Shown here: positions 43,072 to 51,201 of the stretch, piece by piece
Layout: each line of letters starts with the position of its first letter
Numbering within the stretch: the first letter of the stretch is position 1
Source of the DNA: Chitinophaga sp. Ak27
GTDB lineage: Bacteria > Bacteroidota > Bacteroidia > Chitinophagales > Chitinophagaceae
Reading direction: 5' to 3'
DNA length: 64,000 bases
Assembly (NCBI RefSeq): GCF_012726295.1
Contig: NZ_JABAOB010000001.1
Coordinates: 1,240,001 to 1,304,000 of the forward strand
Translations under genes and position numbers: made by a program
Notes under the pieces: generated by a model
Database searches by the model: none
The model's input: only the letters and a program-made list of their open reading frames with translations
Told to the model about the DNA's origin: nothing

Positions 43072-43208
43072 ATTTAGATTAATTTAGGCATGGAAGTTAA
43101 ACGCATTTAGAACAATAGCATCATCTGGATTGTTTCATTTTGTTTTAAAGCAACGCACTTTTATTAGTATTTTATACGTTGTTCATGTTTTGTAATTCGT
43201 AATTTTCT

Positions 43209-44309
43209 ATGGGGATCCGCATTTCACTGTTCTGTTTTCTAATTTTATTTTTCGGGAGAAATAATGCTGTTGGACAGCACCTAGCACCTAATTTCAATCC
43301 TTCGGAGTACAGCGAACTGTTAAAACTGGTAGACCGCATGGCAGACACGCCCTGGACAAAAGTGACGAGCACGCCACCCCGGGATTGTGAGCTGGTGTAC
43401 CGTTCGCCGGTAGTGGGACTGGAAAATCGCTGGGATCTATGGTTGCGCAAAGATGGCGTAGGCATTATTTCTATCCGTGGTACCAACGGTACCAGCACTT
43501 CCTGGCTGGAAAACTTTTACGCCGGTATGATCCCCGCCGAGGGAAAGCTAAAACTGAACGACAGCACCATTGTTCCCTACAAAGTGGCACAAAATCCGAA
43601 AGCTTATGTACATGCCGGCTGGATGCTGGCTGTAGCCGCTATGGGTCCCGACATGATCCGTAAAATCAATGAATACTATCAGCAAGGCATACACGAATAT
43701 ATTATCTTCGGGCATAGCCAGGGCGGTGCTATCTGTTTCCTGATGCGCTCCTATTTTGAGTATGCGGAAGGGCTTCCCAAGGGCCTGGTGTTTAAAACCT
43801 ATGCCAGCGCCGCTCCTAAACCAGGTAACCAGGAATATGCATATGATTTTGACTACATCAGCCGCGATGGCTGGGGCTTAAGAGTTGTGAATACGCGCGA
43901 CTGGGTACCGGAAACTCCGTTCTCTATTCAAACTACCCGCGACTTTACTACGGTTAATCCCTTTACAGATATCAGCGGCGCTATCAAAGCACAAAAATGG
44001 CCTATCCGCGGCGCCTTACGCTATATGTACGGCCGCCTCGACCGCCCTACCAAACGGTCATCCCGGCGTTTGCAACGGGTATTGGGAAAGTTTGCTGCCA
44101 AGCGGGTACAGAAAATTTTGCCGGGGTATGGGCGGCCGGATTTTGTGAACAGCCACAGTTATACCCCGGCAGGCACCCCGGTGATATTATATCCTGTAAA
44201 CGGGTATGATGAAAAATTTCCTTTCAACGGTAAAAACGTATTTACCCATCACATGTTGGGGCCTTACCGCTGGGAGCTGGAACAGATTTATCATATAGAT
44301 ACAAACTAG
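43209..44309 (+). CDS. Secreted lipase (class 3-like)
   Basis: 366 residues with an N-terminal signal peptide (about 1-23, LILFFGRNNAVGQ). An alpha/beta-hydrolase of lipase-3 type: the nucleophile motif is GHSQGG within YIIFGHSQGGAICFLM, and the preceding WLRKDGVGIISIRGTNGTSTSWLENF resembles the family's oxyanion-loop strand. The C-terminal PVILYPVNGYDEKFPFNGKNVFTHHML may supply the catalytic His. The length is normal for a secreted lipase. Its stop overlaps the convergent gene at 44306 by 4 bp. Confidence 0.87.
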   Translation: MGIRISLFCFLILFFGRNNAVGQHLAPNFNPSEYSELLKLVDRMADTPWTKVTSTPPRDCELVYRSPVVGLENRWDLWLRKDGVGIISIRGTNGTSTSWLENFYAGMIPAEGKLKLNDSTIVPYKVAQNPKAYVHAGWMLAVAAMGPDMIRKINEYYQQGIHEYIIFGHSQGGAICFLMRSYFEYAEGLPKGLVFKTYASAAPKPGNQEYAYDFDYISRDGWGLRVVNTRDWVPETPFSIQTTRDFTTVNPFTDISGAIKAQKWPIRGALRYMYGRLDRPTKRSSRRLQRVLGKFAAKRVQKILPGYGRPDFVNSHSYTPAGTPVILYPVNGYDEKFPFNGKNVFTHHMLGPYRWELEQIYHIDTN

Positions 44310-44845
44310 TCGTTGGTCTTCTCACCGGTAAACCAATGCTCCTTGTCTCTGAACAAAACATTGAAGGTGGTAAGAGAGCCATAGATCCGGGTAATATATT
44401 GCTGGATATTTATCTTTTCTTCATCCGTCAGTACTTTATGGCTGTTGATGTTTTGTTCCAGTACACGCAGGCGATCGCGCAGCATCACTATTTTATGGAA
44501 AAAGGTATCTATCGGCAATTCTTTGGCTTTAAGGCCAGCATCGCCCGGCTGCAGGATCAGCGTACCACCTTTCCAGCGGTCGCCCAGAGGCACTACCTCC
44601 GTAATGCCGCCCCAGAGGCGCAGGATTTTGAGCAGCGATGTTTCCACGTCGGATGCCGTTTCTACTTCAGGCGTTGCGTTTTCCGCTACGAGTACTTCAA
44701 AGAGTGGATCCGTTTTATCGATCATTTTAATACCGTGGTCCATGAAGGTTACCCGGTATTGTGCATATTTTACTGCTACAATTACGCCGGGGCCGAAGTG
44801 GGCGTGCTGCACCCTGGAGCCAACGCCCAATGTAAGTTCTTCCAT
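44306..44845 (-). CDS. Conserved protein with N-terminal Tudor-like domain
   Basis: 179 residues. Residues 8-43 (GSRVQHAHFGPGVIVAVKYAQYRVTF) resemble the Tudor-like C-terminal domain of UvrD/PcrA helicases, which contacts RNA polymerase, and other bacterial transcription-associated Tudor folds. The rest is charged and mostly helical, with a predicted coiled segment (about 130-155, MLRDRLRVLEQNINSH). No catalytic motif is seen. It overlaps the convergent lipase stop by 4 bp. The Tudor similarity is weak and is my inference; a role near nucleic acids or RNA polymerase is possible. Confidence 0.6.
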   Translation of the reverse strand: MEELTLGVGSRVQHAHFGPGVIVAVKYAQYRVTFMDHGIKMIDKTDPLFEVLVAENATPEVETASDVETSLLKILRLWGGITEVVPLGDRWKGGTLILQPGDAGLKAKELPIDTFFHKIVMLRDRLRVLEQNINSHKVLTDEEKINIQQYITRIYGSLTTFNVLFRDKEHWFTGEKTND

Positions 44846-44952
44846 CTTTTTTCCTCAAACATAAAAAATTCCCTGTAAGGAAGAAACTAACATTTGTTAA
44901 GGGACCGCAATAAACAAGCAGGTATATTTATCGTCTTACCAATACTTGTACT

Positions 44953-45357
44953 ATGACAGCTTCAGCCAGGTTGATGTGCGGGCTTATCCTGATCACCGTT
45001 CCCACCATAGAATTTGGAGGATATTTTCTTTTAAAGGTCGTCAGCGGAAAGATGTCCCGGTTATCACTTACCCCTTTTCAGCAGGGCATGTTCAGGGCAG
45101 GCCATGCGCATGCAGGGGTATTGTTACTTTTATCGTTGATTTGTCAGCTCCTGGCAGATGAGGCCTCGTTGAGTGCAGGATTGATTTGGCTGGTCCGGAT
45201 AGGCGTGCCCGTGAGTACGTTGCTGATCAGCGGCGGATTTTTTGCAGCAGCCGCAGGGAGGACAAGAACAGCCCCCAATCAATGGATAGGTATTTTATAT
45301 ACAGGTGTTCTTTTACTCGCCGTATGTGTGCTCACGCTGGGTATCGGATTGCTCTAG
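44953..45357 (+). CDS. Four-helix membrane protein of unknown function
   Basis: 134 residues with four hydrophobic segments (about 7-29, 50-68, 79-98, 110-132). The loop FQQGMFRAGHAHAGVLLLLS has two histidines in a GHAHAG motif at the membrane edge, which suggests a metal or haem site, although nothing else supports that. Similar small proteins exist in other phyla without known function. It is alone on its strand and ends near hairpin element D. The start codon is the only Met with good spacing. Confidence 0.65.
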   Translation: MTASARLMCGLILITVPTIEFGGYFLLKVVSGKMSRLSLTPFQQGMFRAGHAHAGVLLLLSLICQLLADEASLSAGLIWLVRIGVPVSTLLISGGFFAAAAGRTRTAPNQWIGILYTGVLLLAVCVLTLGIGLL

Positions 45358-45368
45358 GGGCGAAAGTA

Positions 45369-45476
45369 TAAAGCTAAAAGCATAAAGCAAAAAAGCTATT
45401 GAGGCGAATGAACCGAGCGAGTATCCGCTTACGTCATTCGCCTCAATAGCTTTTTTGCTTTATGCTTTTAGCTTTA
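45369..45476. repeat. Long palindromic element D (43-bp arms)
   Basis: Perfect 43-nt arms (45369-45411 and 45434-45476) with a 22-nt spacer, the longest of the four. It fills the space between two convergent genes and ends 3 nt before the stop codon of the 45479 gene. The arm contains TAAAGCTAAAAGCATAAAGC followed by AAGCTATTGAGGCGAATGA; the spacer carries GAGTATCCGCTT like element A. Confidence 0.87.
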
Positions 45477-45478
45477 CG

Positions 45479-46684
45479 CTACTCTTTCACTTTATTCAGG
45501 AAGAAAGACAATTTAAACAGGAGTTCGTCCTGTAAGCCTGCACGCAGCTTGGCTTCTTCATCCGTGATACCGAGGCGGCGCAGCCGTTGGTAATATACAT
45601 AGGAGCCGCCGATTAGTTCCAGGCATTCTTGTATTTTACGTTTTACTTCTGCTTCCTTGGTCCGTTTTTCAAATTCTTTTTTAGAGAGAATTTTATCTAC
45701 GAAGTAGAAGTTATCTTTGTCTTCTACCCATTTGCTGCCTTCTCTGTGCTGAGGTTTATATACCTCGAGATAGCAGTTGTCGAGTTTCAATACATCTCCG
45801 AATTCTGCACGTATATCTATTACCGTTGGCTTTTCCGCAGCGGGGTTAGCCAGGCGTTTTTTGATATGATTACTGATCTCTACGCCCAGTTCATCGCTGC
45901 TCATCAGGATCTGGTTCAATTCTGAAAACTCCAGGCTGATGGTGATGCGGGCGTAACCGCGACCACTCTTTATTTTACCAAATAAGCTGGGAGAAGTTTG
46001 CTCATCGAAAATGATGTCTTCCACCTGCACCTTGGTAATGGTTTTGTAGTTGGGTGTATAACCTTCTTCCAGGGGAGTAGCGCGTTTATTTACCAGCCGG
46101 GATGGTTCCTGGCGGCGGGTAAACTGTATAAACTCATCGATGAAGCGCAGCTCATGCTTTTTCAGCTTGGTATACAATTCATGGGTAGTGTGATTATGTA
46201 TTTTGCTCAACAACATCAGATCGCTCCAGCTGTCGAAGTGCTGCATTTTTTTCAGCTCATCCACAATATCGGTAGCGGCCATGTTGCGGCGGTAAAAGAG
46301 TTCTCCCAGCAGGAACAATGCATATTCATGTACCGGGTAGCCCAACTCCGGTAATACATCGTAGGGACTCCGTTTCTGTTCGCGGGCTCCTTCCAGCAAA
46401 TCAATGTCCGACATAACAGGCGATAACAGGTATTTACGCGCAGCGGTACGCAGTTTCTTGCTCACAAAATCCAGCAGTTGGTCGCTCACATGACCGTGAT
46501 GTACAAAGTCGTGCAGTATCTGTACAAATCGACGGGACGTCGGCAATCCAAACTGTGAAAGAATATCGTTTTCCATGTCCAGCACGTCCTCAAAACCAGG
46601 CTCCTCCTTTCCAGGCTTCACCCGTTGGTCCATTTGCTGGTAACGCTGATAGTACTCCTGTAACTTCAGTTTTAGCTGATCCAT
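45479..46684 (-). CDS. Conserved hypothetical protein
   Basis: 401 residues, not recognised. Highly charged, without signal peptide or membrane segment. Residues 1-60 are rich in Gln/Lys/Glu with a coiled-coil tendency (LKLKLQEYYQRYQQM), followed by a mostly helical middle (SRRFVQILHDFVHHGHVSDQLLDFVSKKLR), a more beta-like section (about 240-330, YARITISLEFSELNQILMSSDEL) and a final helical domain. It reads as a cytoplasmic multi-domain protein typical of Bacteroidota-specific unknowns. A promoter at 46891-46921 serves it with an unusually long leader of about 200 nt. Confidence 0.7.
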   Translation of the reverse strand: MDQLKLKLQEYYQRYQQMDQRVKPGKEEPGFEDVLDMENDILSQFGLPTSRRFVQILHDFVHHGHVSDQLLDFVSKKLRTAARKYLLSPVMSDIDLLEGAREQKRSPYDVLPELGYPVHEYALFLLGELFYRRNMAATDIVDELKKMQHFDSWSDLMLLSKIHNHTTHELYTKLKKHELRFIDEFIQFTRRQEPSRLVNKRATPLEEGYTPNYKTITKVQVEDIIFDEQTSPSLFGKIKSGRGYARITISLEFSELNQILMSSDELGVEISNHIKKRLANPAAEKPTVIDIRAEFGDVLKLDNCYLEVYKPQHREGSKWVEDKDNFYFVDKILSKKEFEKRTKEAEVKRKIQECLELIGGSYVYYQRLRRLGITDEEAKLRAGLQDELLFKLSFFLNKVKE

Positions 46685-47049
46685 AATGTATATACAATTA
46701 AAAATTAAACACTTATATTACTCTAATTGACAGTAGTAAAGGAATTTTGTTAAATATTCCAGCCTGGGTAACATATCCGCACTCAACCGCATCAAAATAC
46801 CCGGAAACCAGGACATCAATGATGCTAAGCAAACAACATTCAGCTGATAATCAACTAATTAAAAAAATGGGAATGGAATGGGAAAGTGCGCAAAGATACA
46901 TTTTTTCCGGAAGTGTGCAAAACCTGTGAATAATTCTAAACCTGGTAACAAATGCCCACAAACAACCAGATCAGTTAACATGGTGGACCGGCAATTACAT
47001 TTACAGTAATTCACATATGTAACGCCTTGAAATTTTTTTATTCAAAGTT
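46685..47049. other. Leader and intergenic region, no coding gene seen
   Basis: AT-rich, about 365 bp. It contains the minus-strand promoter at 46891-46921 and hence a leader of about 200 nt for the 45479-46684 gene. I see no open frame, obvious riboswitch fold or repeat; a structured leader remains possible. Confidence 0.5.
46891..46921 (-). promoter_or_regulatory. Bacteroidota-type promoter on the minus strand
   Basis: Read on the minus strand: TTTG (46921-46918), 19-nt spacer, TATCTTTG (46898-46891). It matches the -33/-7 consensus precisely and points toward the conserved gene starting at 46684, about 200 nt away. Confidence 0.65.
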
Positions 47050-47082
47050 TTTGGAATTTAAAAATACTTTCGCTTATCTTTG
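47050..47082 (+). promoter_or_regulatory. Promoter of the first tRNA-His gene
   Basis: TTTG (47050-47053), a 21-nt spacer, then TATCTTTG (47075-47082), about 21 nt before the mature tRNA 5' end. The following GCACTCCCAA is repeated in front of the second tRNA-His gene. Confidence 0.7.
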
Positions 47083-47103
47083 CACTCCCAACAACGGAAA
47101 AAC

Positions 47104-47180
47104 GGTGGTTGTAGCTCAGTTGGTTAGAGCATCAGATTGTGGTTCTGAGGGTCGAGGGTTCGAAACCCTTCAATCACCCA
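47104..47180 (+). tRNA. tRNA-His (GTG anticodon), copy 1
   Basis: A full cloverleaf: acceptor GTGGTTG paired with CAATCAC (with one G-T pair), D arm AGCTCAGTTGGTTAGAGC, anticodon stem TCAGA/TCTGA with loop TTGTGGT and anticodon GTG, T arm GAGGGTTCGAAACCCTT. The extra 5' G at 47104 (G-1) is genome-encoded opposite C73. The encoded 3' end is C73 plus CA only, so a complete CCA is not encoded and CCA-adding enzyme is required. Confidence 0.95.
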
Positions 47181-47186
47181 GGTTTT

Positions 47187-47219
47187 AAAAAGGCTTCGTA
47201 AAATACGAAGCCTTTTTTG
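47187..47219 (+). terminator. Terminator of tRNA-His copy 1
   Basis: An 11-bp stem (47190-47200 with 47204-47214) with an AAA loop followed by a six-T run, 9 nt after the tRNA. Confidence 0.85.
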
Positions 47220-47368
47220 TTTTTCTAACGGAACAAATCAGTAAAAAAGGTTTCAGCATAACGTCTTCACTTCCTTATTGCTTCATCGAAAAATTTCCTG
47301 CCATCTTATTGCTGTAAAAATTGCTTAGCGACTTTACTGCTTGACTGTTTTGCGAGAGATATAAAAAT

Positions 47369-47394
47369 AAAAAAGGCCTCATTACTGAAGCCTT
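47369..47394 (-). terminator. Terminator of tRNA-His copy 2
   Basis: On the minus strand a 9-bp stem (47386-47394 with 47373-47381, one G-T pair) with a GTAA loop is followed by TTTTTTA, about 9 nt past the second tRNA. Confidence 0.75.
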
Positions 47395-47403
47395 ACTTTA
47401 TCT

Positions 47404-47480
47404 TGGGTGATTGAAGGGTTTCGAACCCTCGACCCTCAGAACCACAATCTGATGCTCTAACCAACTGAGCTACAACCACC
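47404..47480 (-). tRNA. tRNA-His (GTG anticodon), copy 2
   Basis: The reverse complement of bases 47404-47480 is identical over 77 nt to copy 1, including the encoded G-1 (base 47480) and the incomplete CCA. It is convergent with copy 1, the two forming a 77-bp inverted repeat separated by 223 bp. Its promoter (TATATTTG at 47520-47513) and the first bases after it (GCACTCCCAA) also resemble those of copy 1. Confidence 0.95.
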
Positions 47481-47512
47481 GTGTCCAAACGATTATCTCG
47501 TTTTTGGGAGTG

Positions 47513-47540
47513 CAAATATAAGAGAAACTTTCTCTACAAA
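47513..47540 (-). promoter_or_regulatory. Promoter of the second tRNA-His gene
   Basis: On the minus strand TTTG (47540-47537), a 16-nt spacer, then TATATTTG (47520-47513). The spacer is shorter than the usual 19-21, but the -7 element and the downstream GCACTCCCAA match copy 1. Confidence 0.55.
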
Positions 47541-47709
47541 AGAAATTTTTTCTTTGTTTTTTTAAATAAGATTTTTCCGCGCAGAAATAACCACAGTAAC
47601 TATTCCATCTGGAAGAAAGCATATCGTTAAAACAATCTTATTATAAACTATGCAAAAATTGCCTGTTGATTCTCTACATTTGTGATAACCTGAAAATCAA
47701 TTACTCATA

Positions 47710-48297
47710 ATGATCTTTTTCCTCCCGGTTATTGCCGCCCTCATTGGTTGGTTGCTTAACAGCCTTGCTACTACACTGCTGTTTCGCCCCTATCAACCCG
47801 TAAAAATCGGGTTCATCACCTTACACGGGATGTTCCCCAAAAGACAGGCGCAATTGGCCGCAGGTATTGGTGCTATGGTGGCCGGAAGTTTTTCCTTTGA
47901 AGACATTAAGCGCAAACTGACAGATCCGGAAAAGATAAAAAAAATCATTCCGCTGGTGGAAACCCACCTGGATGCCTTCCTCCGCGAAAGACTCCCCAAA
48001 GCAATGCCGGTTCTCTCCATGTTCATCGGCGACAGCATCGTTAACCAGATCAAATCACACCTGGTAGCTGAACTGGATACACTCTTCCCTGTTTTAATTA
48101 ACCAATACCTCGACAACGCAGAAAAAGACCTGGACCTGGAAAAAATGGTGACAGAAAAAATTACGGCCATTTCCGCAGAAGAGCTGGAACGTACGGTTCA
48201 CCGCCTCCTCCCCGCTGCCCTCCGGCAATTTAAATGGCTGGGCGCTCTCACCGGGTTTATCACCGGGCTCATTGCCATGGGTATTAGTCTCCTTTAA
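47710..48297 (+). CDS. DUF445 family membrane protein
   Basis: 195 residues. An N-terminal helix with IGWLLNSLATTLLFRPYQPVKIGFITLHGMFPKRQAQLA is the DUF445 signature. A charged helical middle (SFSFEDIKRKLTDPEKIKKI, about 58-77) and a C-terminal hydrophobic helix (about 175-194) complete it. The family is widespread and of unknown function, predicted to sit at the inner membrane. Shorter than long-form DUF445 proteins, about 400 residues, but within the known short form. A TACATTTG at 47675-47682 is a possible -7 element. Confidence 0.85.
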   Translation: MIFFLPVIAALIGWLLNSLATTLLFRPYQPVKIGFITLHGMFPKRQAQLAAGIGAMVAGSFSFEDIKRKLTDPEKIKKIIPLVETHLDAFLRERLPKAMPVLSMFIGDSIVNQIKSHLVAELDTLFPVLINQYLDNAEKDLDLEKMVTEKITAISAEELERTVHRLLPAALRQFKWLGALTGFITGLIAMGISLL

Positions 48298-48462
48298 GCT
48301 GCCACACCGGCTTTGTTAACTACTGTTAAGACCTCTTAGCGCCTGTTTTTGTGATTTCCTGCGGATAATAATCCCACTCATCACAATCTCCGACCTTTCA
48401 TACCTATACCCCGATACTTTTGTTTGATCTGATAAGAAAAGTCGGGATAAAACATAAACAGG

Positions 48463-51030
48463 ATGAAAAAATGCTATGCAGTACTTGCCGGGCTATTACT
48501 ATGGCAAGTCCATACCCATGCACAGACGCCGAGAGCTACGAATCCCCAGCAAGGACCTACTCAACAGGGACGCCCCAACATGCCACAGATAGGCCACCTT
48601 TATGGCAAACTGGTGGACGCCAAAACAGGAAAGCCCATAGAATATGCTTCTGTTACCTTACTGAAACAAAAAGACTCTGCTCTTGTAACCGGCATGCTCA
48701 CTAAACCTAATGGAGATTTCAGCCTGGAAAATCTACCCTTCGGGCCCATGATACTACGCGTTAACTTCATGGGTTATACCAGCGTAGTCAAAAAAGTAGT
48801 CATCACCGGCCAGACAATAGAACAGGACCTGGGCAACCTTAAAATGCAACCCAATGTAAAAACCCTGCAAAGCGTGGAAGTAACCGGCCAGAAAAGCGCT
48901 TTCACTATGGGGATTGATAAAAAAATATTTAATGTAGACAGAAACCTTAGCAGCGTAGGTGGTACAGCTCAAGACGTATTAAAAAGTGTACCGGCAGTAA
49001 ACGTTGACCTTGATGGTAACGTTACTGTGCGTAACGCTTCTCCCAATATTTTCGTAGATGGTAAACCTTCTACGCTCACCCTCGATCAGATACCGGCAGA
49101 TGCCATTGAAAGCATTGAACTGGTAACCAATCCCTCTGCTAAATACGACGCAGAAGGAATGTCAGGAATACTAAATATCGTGCTGAAGAAAAACCGTAAA
49201 GCAGGATTCAATGGTTCGGTAAATGCAGGCGTAGGCACAGGAAACAAATTCAATGGCGGCGGCAATATCAACATCCGCCAGGGAAAATTCAACGTATTTG
49301 CCAACTACAATATCAACTCCAATCACAACTGGGCTGATGGTACTACCAATCGCAGCAACTATCGCAGTGGCGCCGCCAAAGATACCAGCTACCTGCTCCA
49401 AAACAGCAACAGCACCACTAAACCCCTGTTCCAGTTTGGTCGCTTCGGACTCGACTATATGCTCGATAACCGGAACACGATCTCTGTTTCACAGAACATC
49501 GTAGCAGGTGATTTCAAAAACCAGGAAGACCTCGCCAGTACTTTTTCCGATCGCAATCATACTATCACCAGCAAAAGCAACCGGCTCAACAATAACAACT
49601 TCAACTTCCGGAACTATACCACTGCATTGAGTTTCAAGCATACGTATGCTAAACCCAATAAAGAGTGGACGGCCGACATTAACTATAACCGGAGCTCCAA
49701 TAGCCGCAATGGTGACTACCTCACCCAGGCGCAGGACGCCATGGGCCAGCCACTGGGGCAAGCCATGCTGCAAAATAATACCACCTCCGGCAAAACAACT
49801 TTCATGACTTTCCAAACCGATTATACCAATCCAATCGGGAAAAACGGGAAGGTGGAACTGGGCGCCAAAGCCACCGTGCGTGATTATACCAGCATGTATA
49901 ACGTGTTTGACAAAGATACCATCAGTGGTAATTTTATCCCCAACCCACTGTTGTCCAACAACTACAAATACAACGAAGAAATATACGCCGGCTATGCCAA
50001 CTTCGCCAATACCATTGGTAACTTCGGCTATCAGGCAGGCTTACGCGTAGAACAATATGTATATGCCGGCGAAAATGAAGGCACCAAATACAAGCCTACC
50101 AAAGCTGTACCAGGACTATATCCCAGCTTATTCCTGTCAGAGAAATTAAAACATGAACAGGAGCTGCAGCTCAACTACTCCCGCCGGGTAAACAGGCCTA
50201 ATTTCTTCCAGTTGATTCCTTATCGCGATTATAGCGATCCGCAGAACCAACGCGAAGGAAATCCTAACCTGAAGCCGGAATACACCAACAGCTTTGAGTT
50301 TTCTTATGTTAAAAACTGGGCTAACAGCAATTTCCTCGGAAGCGTATATTTCAGGAATACTAATAACATGATTTCCACCATCAGTACGCCTATTGGTGCA
50401 GATACACTGCTCACCCAGTTTATCAATGCCAACAGGAGTAATTCCTATGGCGCAGAACTTACGCTGAAAAACCAGGTAGTAAAAGGATGGGATCTTACCA
50501 GCAATGTGAACCTTTATCAAACGGATATGAAGGTAAATGCCAATGGTCAGAACTACAACAACAGTGGCTTTAGCTGGTTTGCCAAAATTAATTCAGAAAC
50601 CAGGTTACCTGCCAATTTCACGGTACAGGTAAATGCCACCTACCAGGCGCCTACCATTGCATTGCCGGCATCCGGCGGTGGTGGAGGCCGTGGCGGCGGC
50701 GGCGGCTTCAACCAGATTCCAACCACCGCACAGGGCACCATCAAAGGCTTCAGTACCGTAGATATAGCAGTGAAGAAAGAATTTCTCAAAAACAAAGCAG
50801 CAGCAGTTACACTTAGCCTGTCGGATATCTTCAATACCCGCCAGTACGAGCTAAACCAGGCCACTCCGGAGTTTGCGCAGGATTATATCCGCAAGCGCGA
50901 ATCCCGTATACTGAAGCTCAACTTCAGCTATCGCTTTGGAAAATTCGATGCTTCGCTCTTTAAAAAGAAAAAGAAAGACCAGGGAAATGGAAACGATATG
51001 CAGATGGGCGATCCTATGCAGAGTTTCTAA
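48463..51030 (+). CDS. TonB-dependent-receptor-like outer-membrane beta-barrel protein (paralogue 1)
   Basis: 855 residues with signal peptide (1-21, ending HTHAQ). A carboxypeptidase-regulatory-like domain (about 45-130: GKLVDAKTGKPIEYASVTLL, GPMILRVNFMGYTS) precedes a plug-like domain (about 140-245, with NPSAKYDAEGMSGILNIVLKKNRK) and a long barrel matching the outer membrane beta-barrel family. A Gly-rich loop (about 744-758) and a Lys-rich end (KKKKKDQGNGND) are present. It is the tandem neighbour of the similar gene at 51202 and probably arose by duplication. No SusD-like partner follows; cargo unknown. Confidence 0.9.
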   Translation: MKKCYAVLAGLLLWQVHTHAQTPRATNPQQGPTQQGRPNMPQIGHLYGKLVDAKTGKPIEYASVTLLKQKDSALVTGMLTKPNGDFSLENLPFGPMILRVNFMGYTSVVKKVVITGQTIEQDLGNLKMQPNVKTLQSVEVTGQKSAFTMGIDKKIFNVDRNLSSVGGTAQDVLKSVPAVNVDLDGNVTVRNASPNIFVDGKPSTLTLDQIPADAIESIELVTNPSAKYDAEGMSGILNIVLKKNRKAGFNGSVNAGVGTGNKFNGGGNINIRQGKFNVFANYNINSNHNWADGTTNRSNYRSGAAKDTSYLLQNSNSTTKPLFQFGRFGLDYMLDNRNTISVSQNIVAGDFKNQEDLASTFSDRNHTITSKSNRLNNNNFNFRNYTTALSFKHTYAKPNKEWTADINYNRSSNSRNGDYLTQAQDAMGQPLGQAMLQNNTTSGKTTFMTFQTDYTNPIGKNGKVELGAKATVRDYTSMYNVFDKDTISGNFIPNPLLSNNYKYNEEIYAGYANFANTIGNFGYQAGLRVEQYVYAGENEGTKYKPTKAVPGLYPSLFLSEKLKHEQELQLNYSRRVNRPNFFQLIPYRDYSDPQNQREGNPNLKPEYTNSFEFSYVKNWANSNFLGSVYFRNTNNMISTISTPIGADTLLTQFINANRSNSYGAELTLKNQVVKGWDLTSNVNLYQTDMKVNANGQNYNNSGFSWFAKINSETRLPANFTVQVNATYQAPTIALPASGGGGGRGGGGGFNQIPTTAQGTIKGFSTVDIAVKKEFLKNKAAAVTLSLSDIFNTRQYELNQATPEFAQDYIRKRESRILKLNFSYRFGKFDASLFKKKKKDQGNGNDMQMGDPMQSF

Positions 51031-51201
51031 AAGATATCTAAGAAGGTGAATGCAAACCACAGGCCGGTTAGCCACGCAGTAGCGCGGCTGCCGGCCATGT
51101 TTTTTTAGCTACCACTCATCATATTTCGTCGATGTTTAACCATACGGCTATTACTTTTATGGGGTTGTTGTATCAAAGAATTAAAGTTGCTAAATCCACG
51201 C

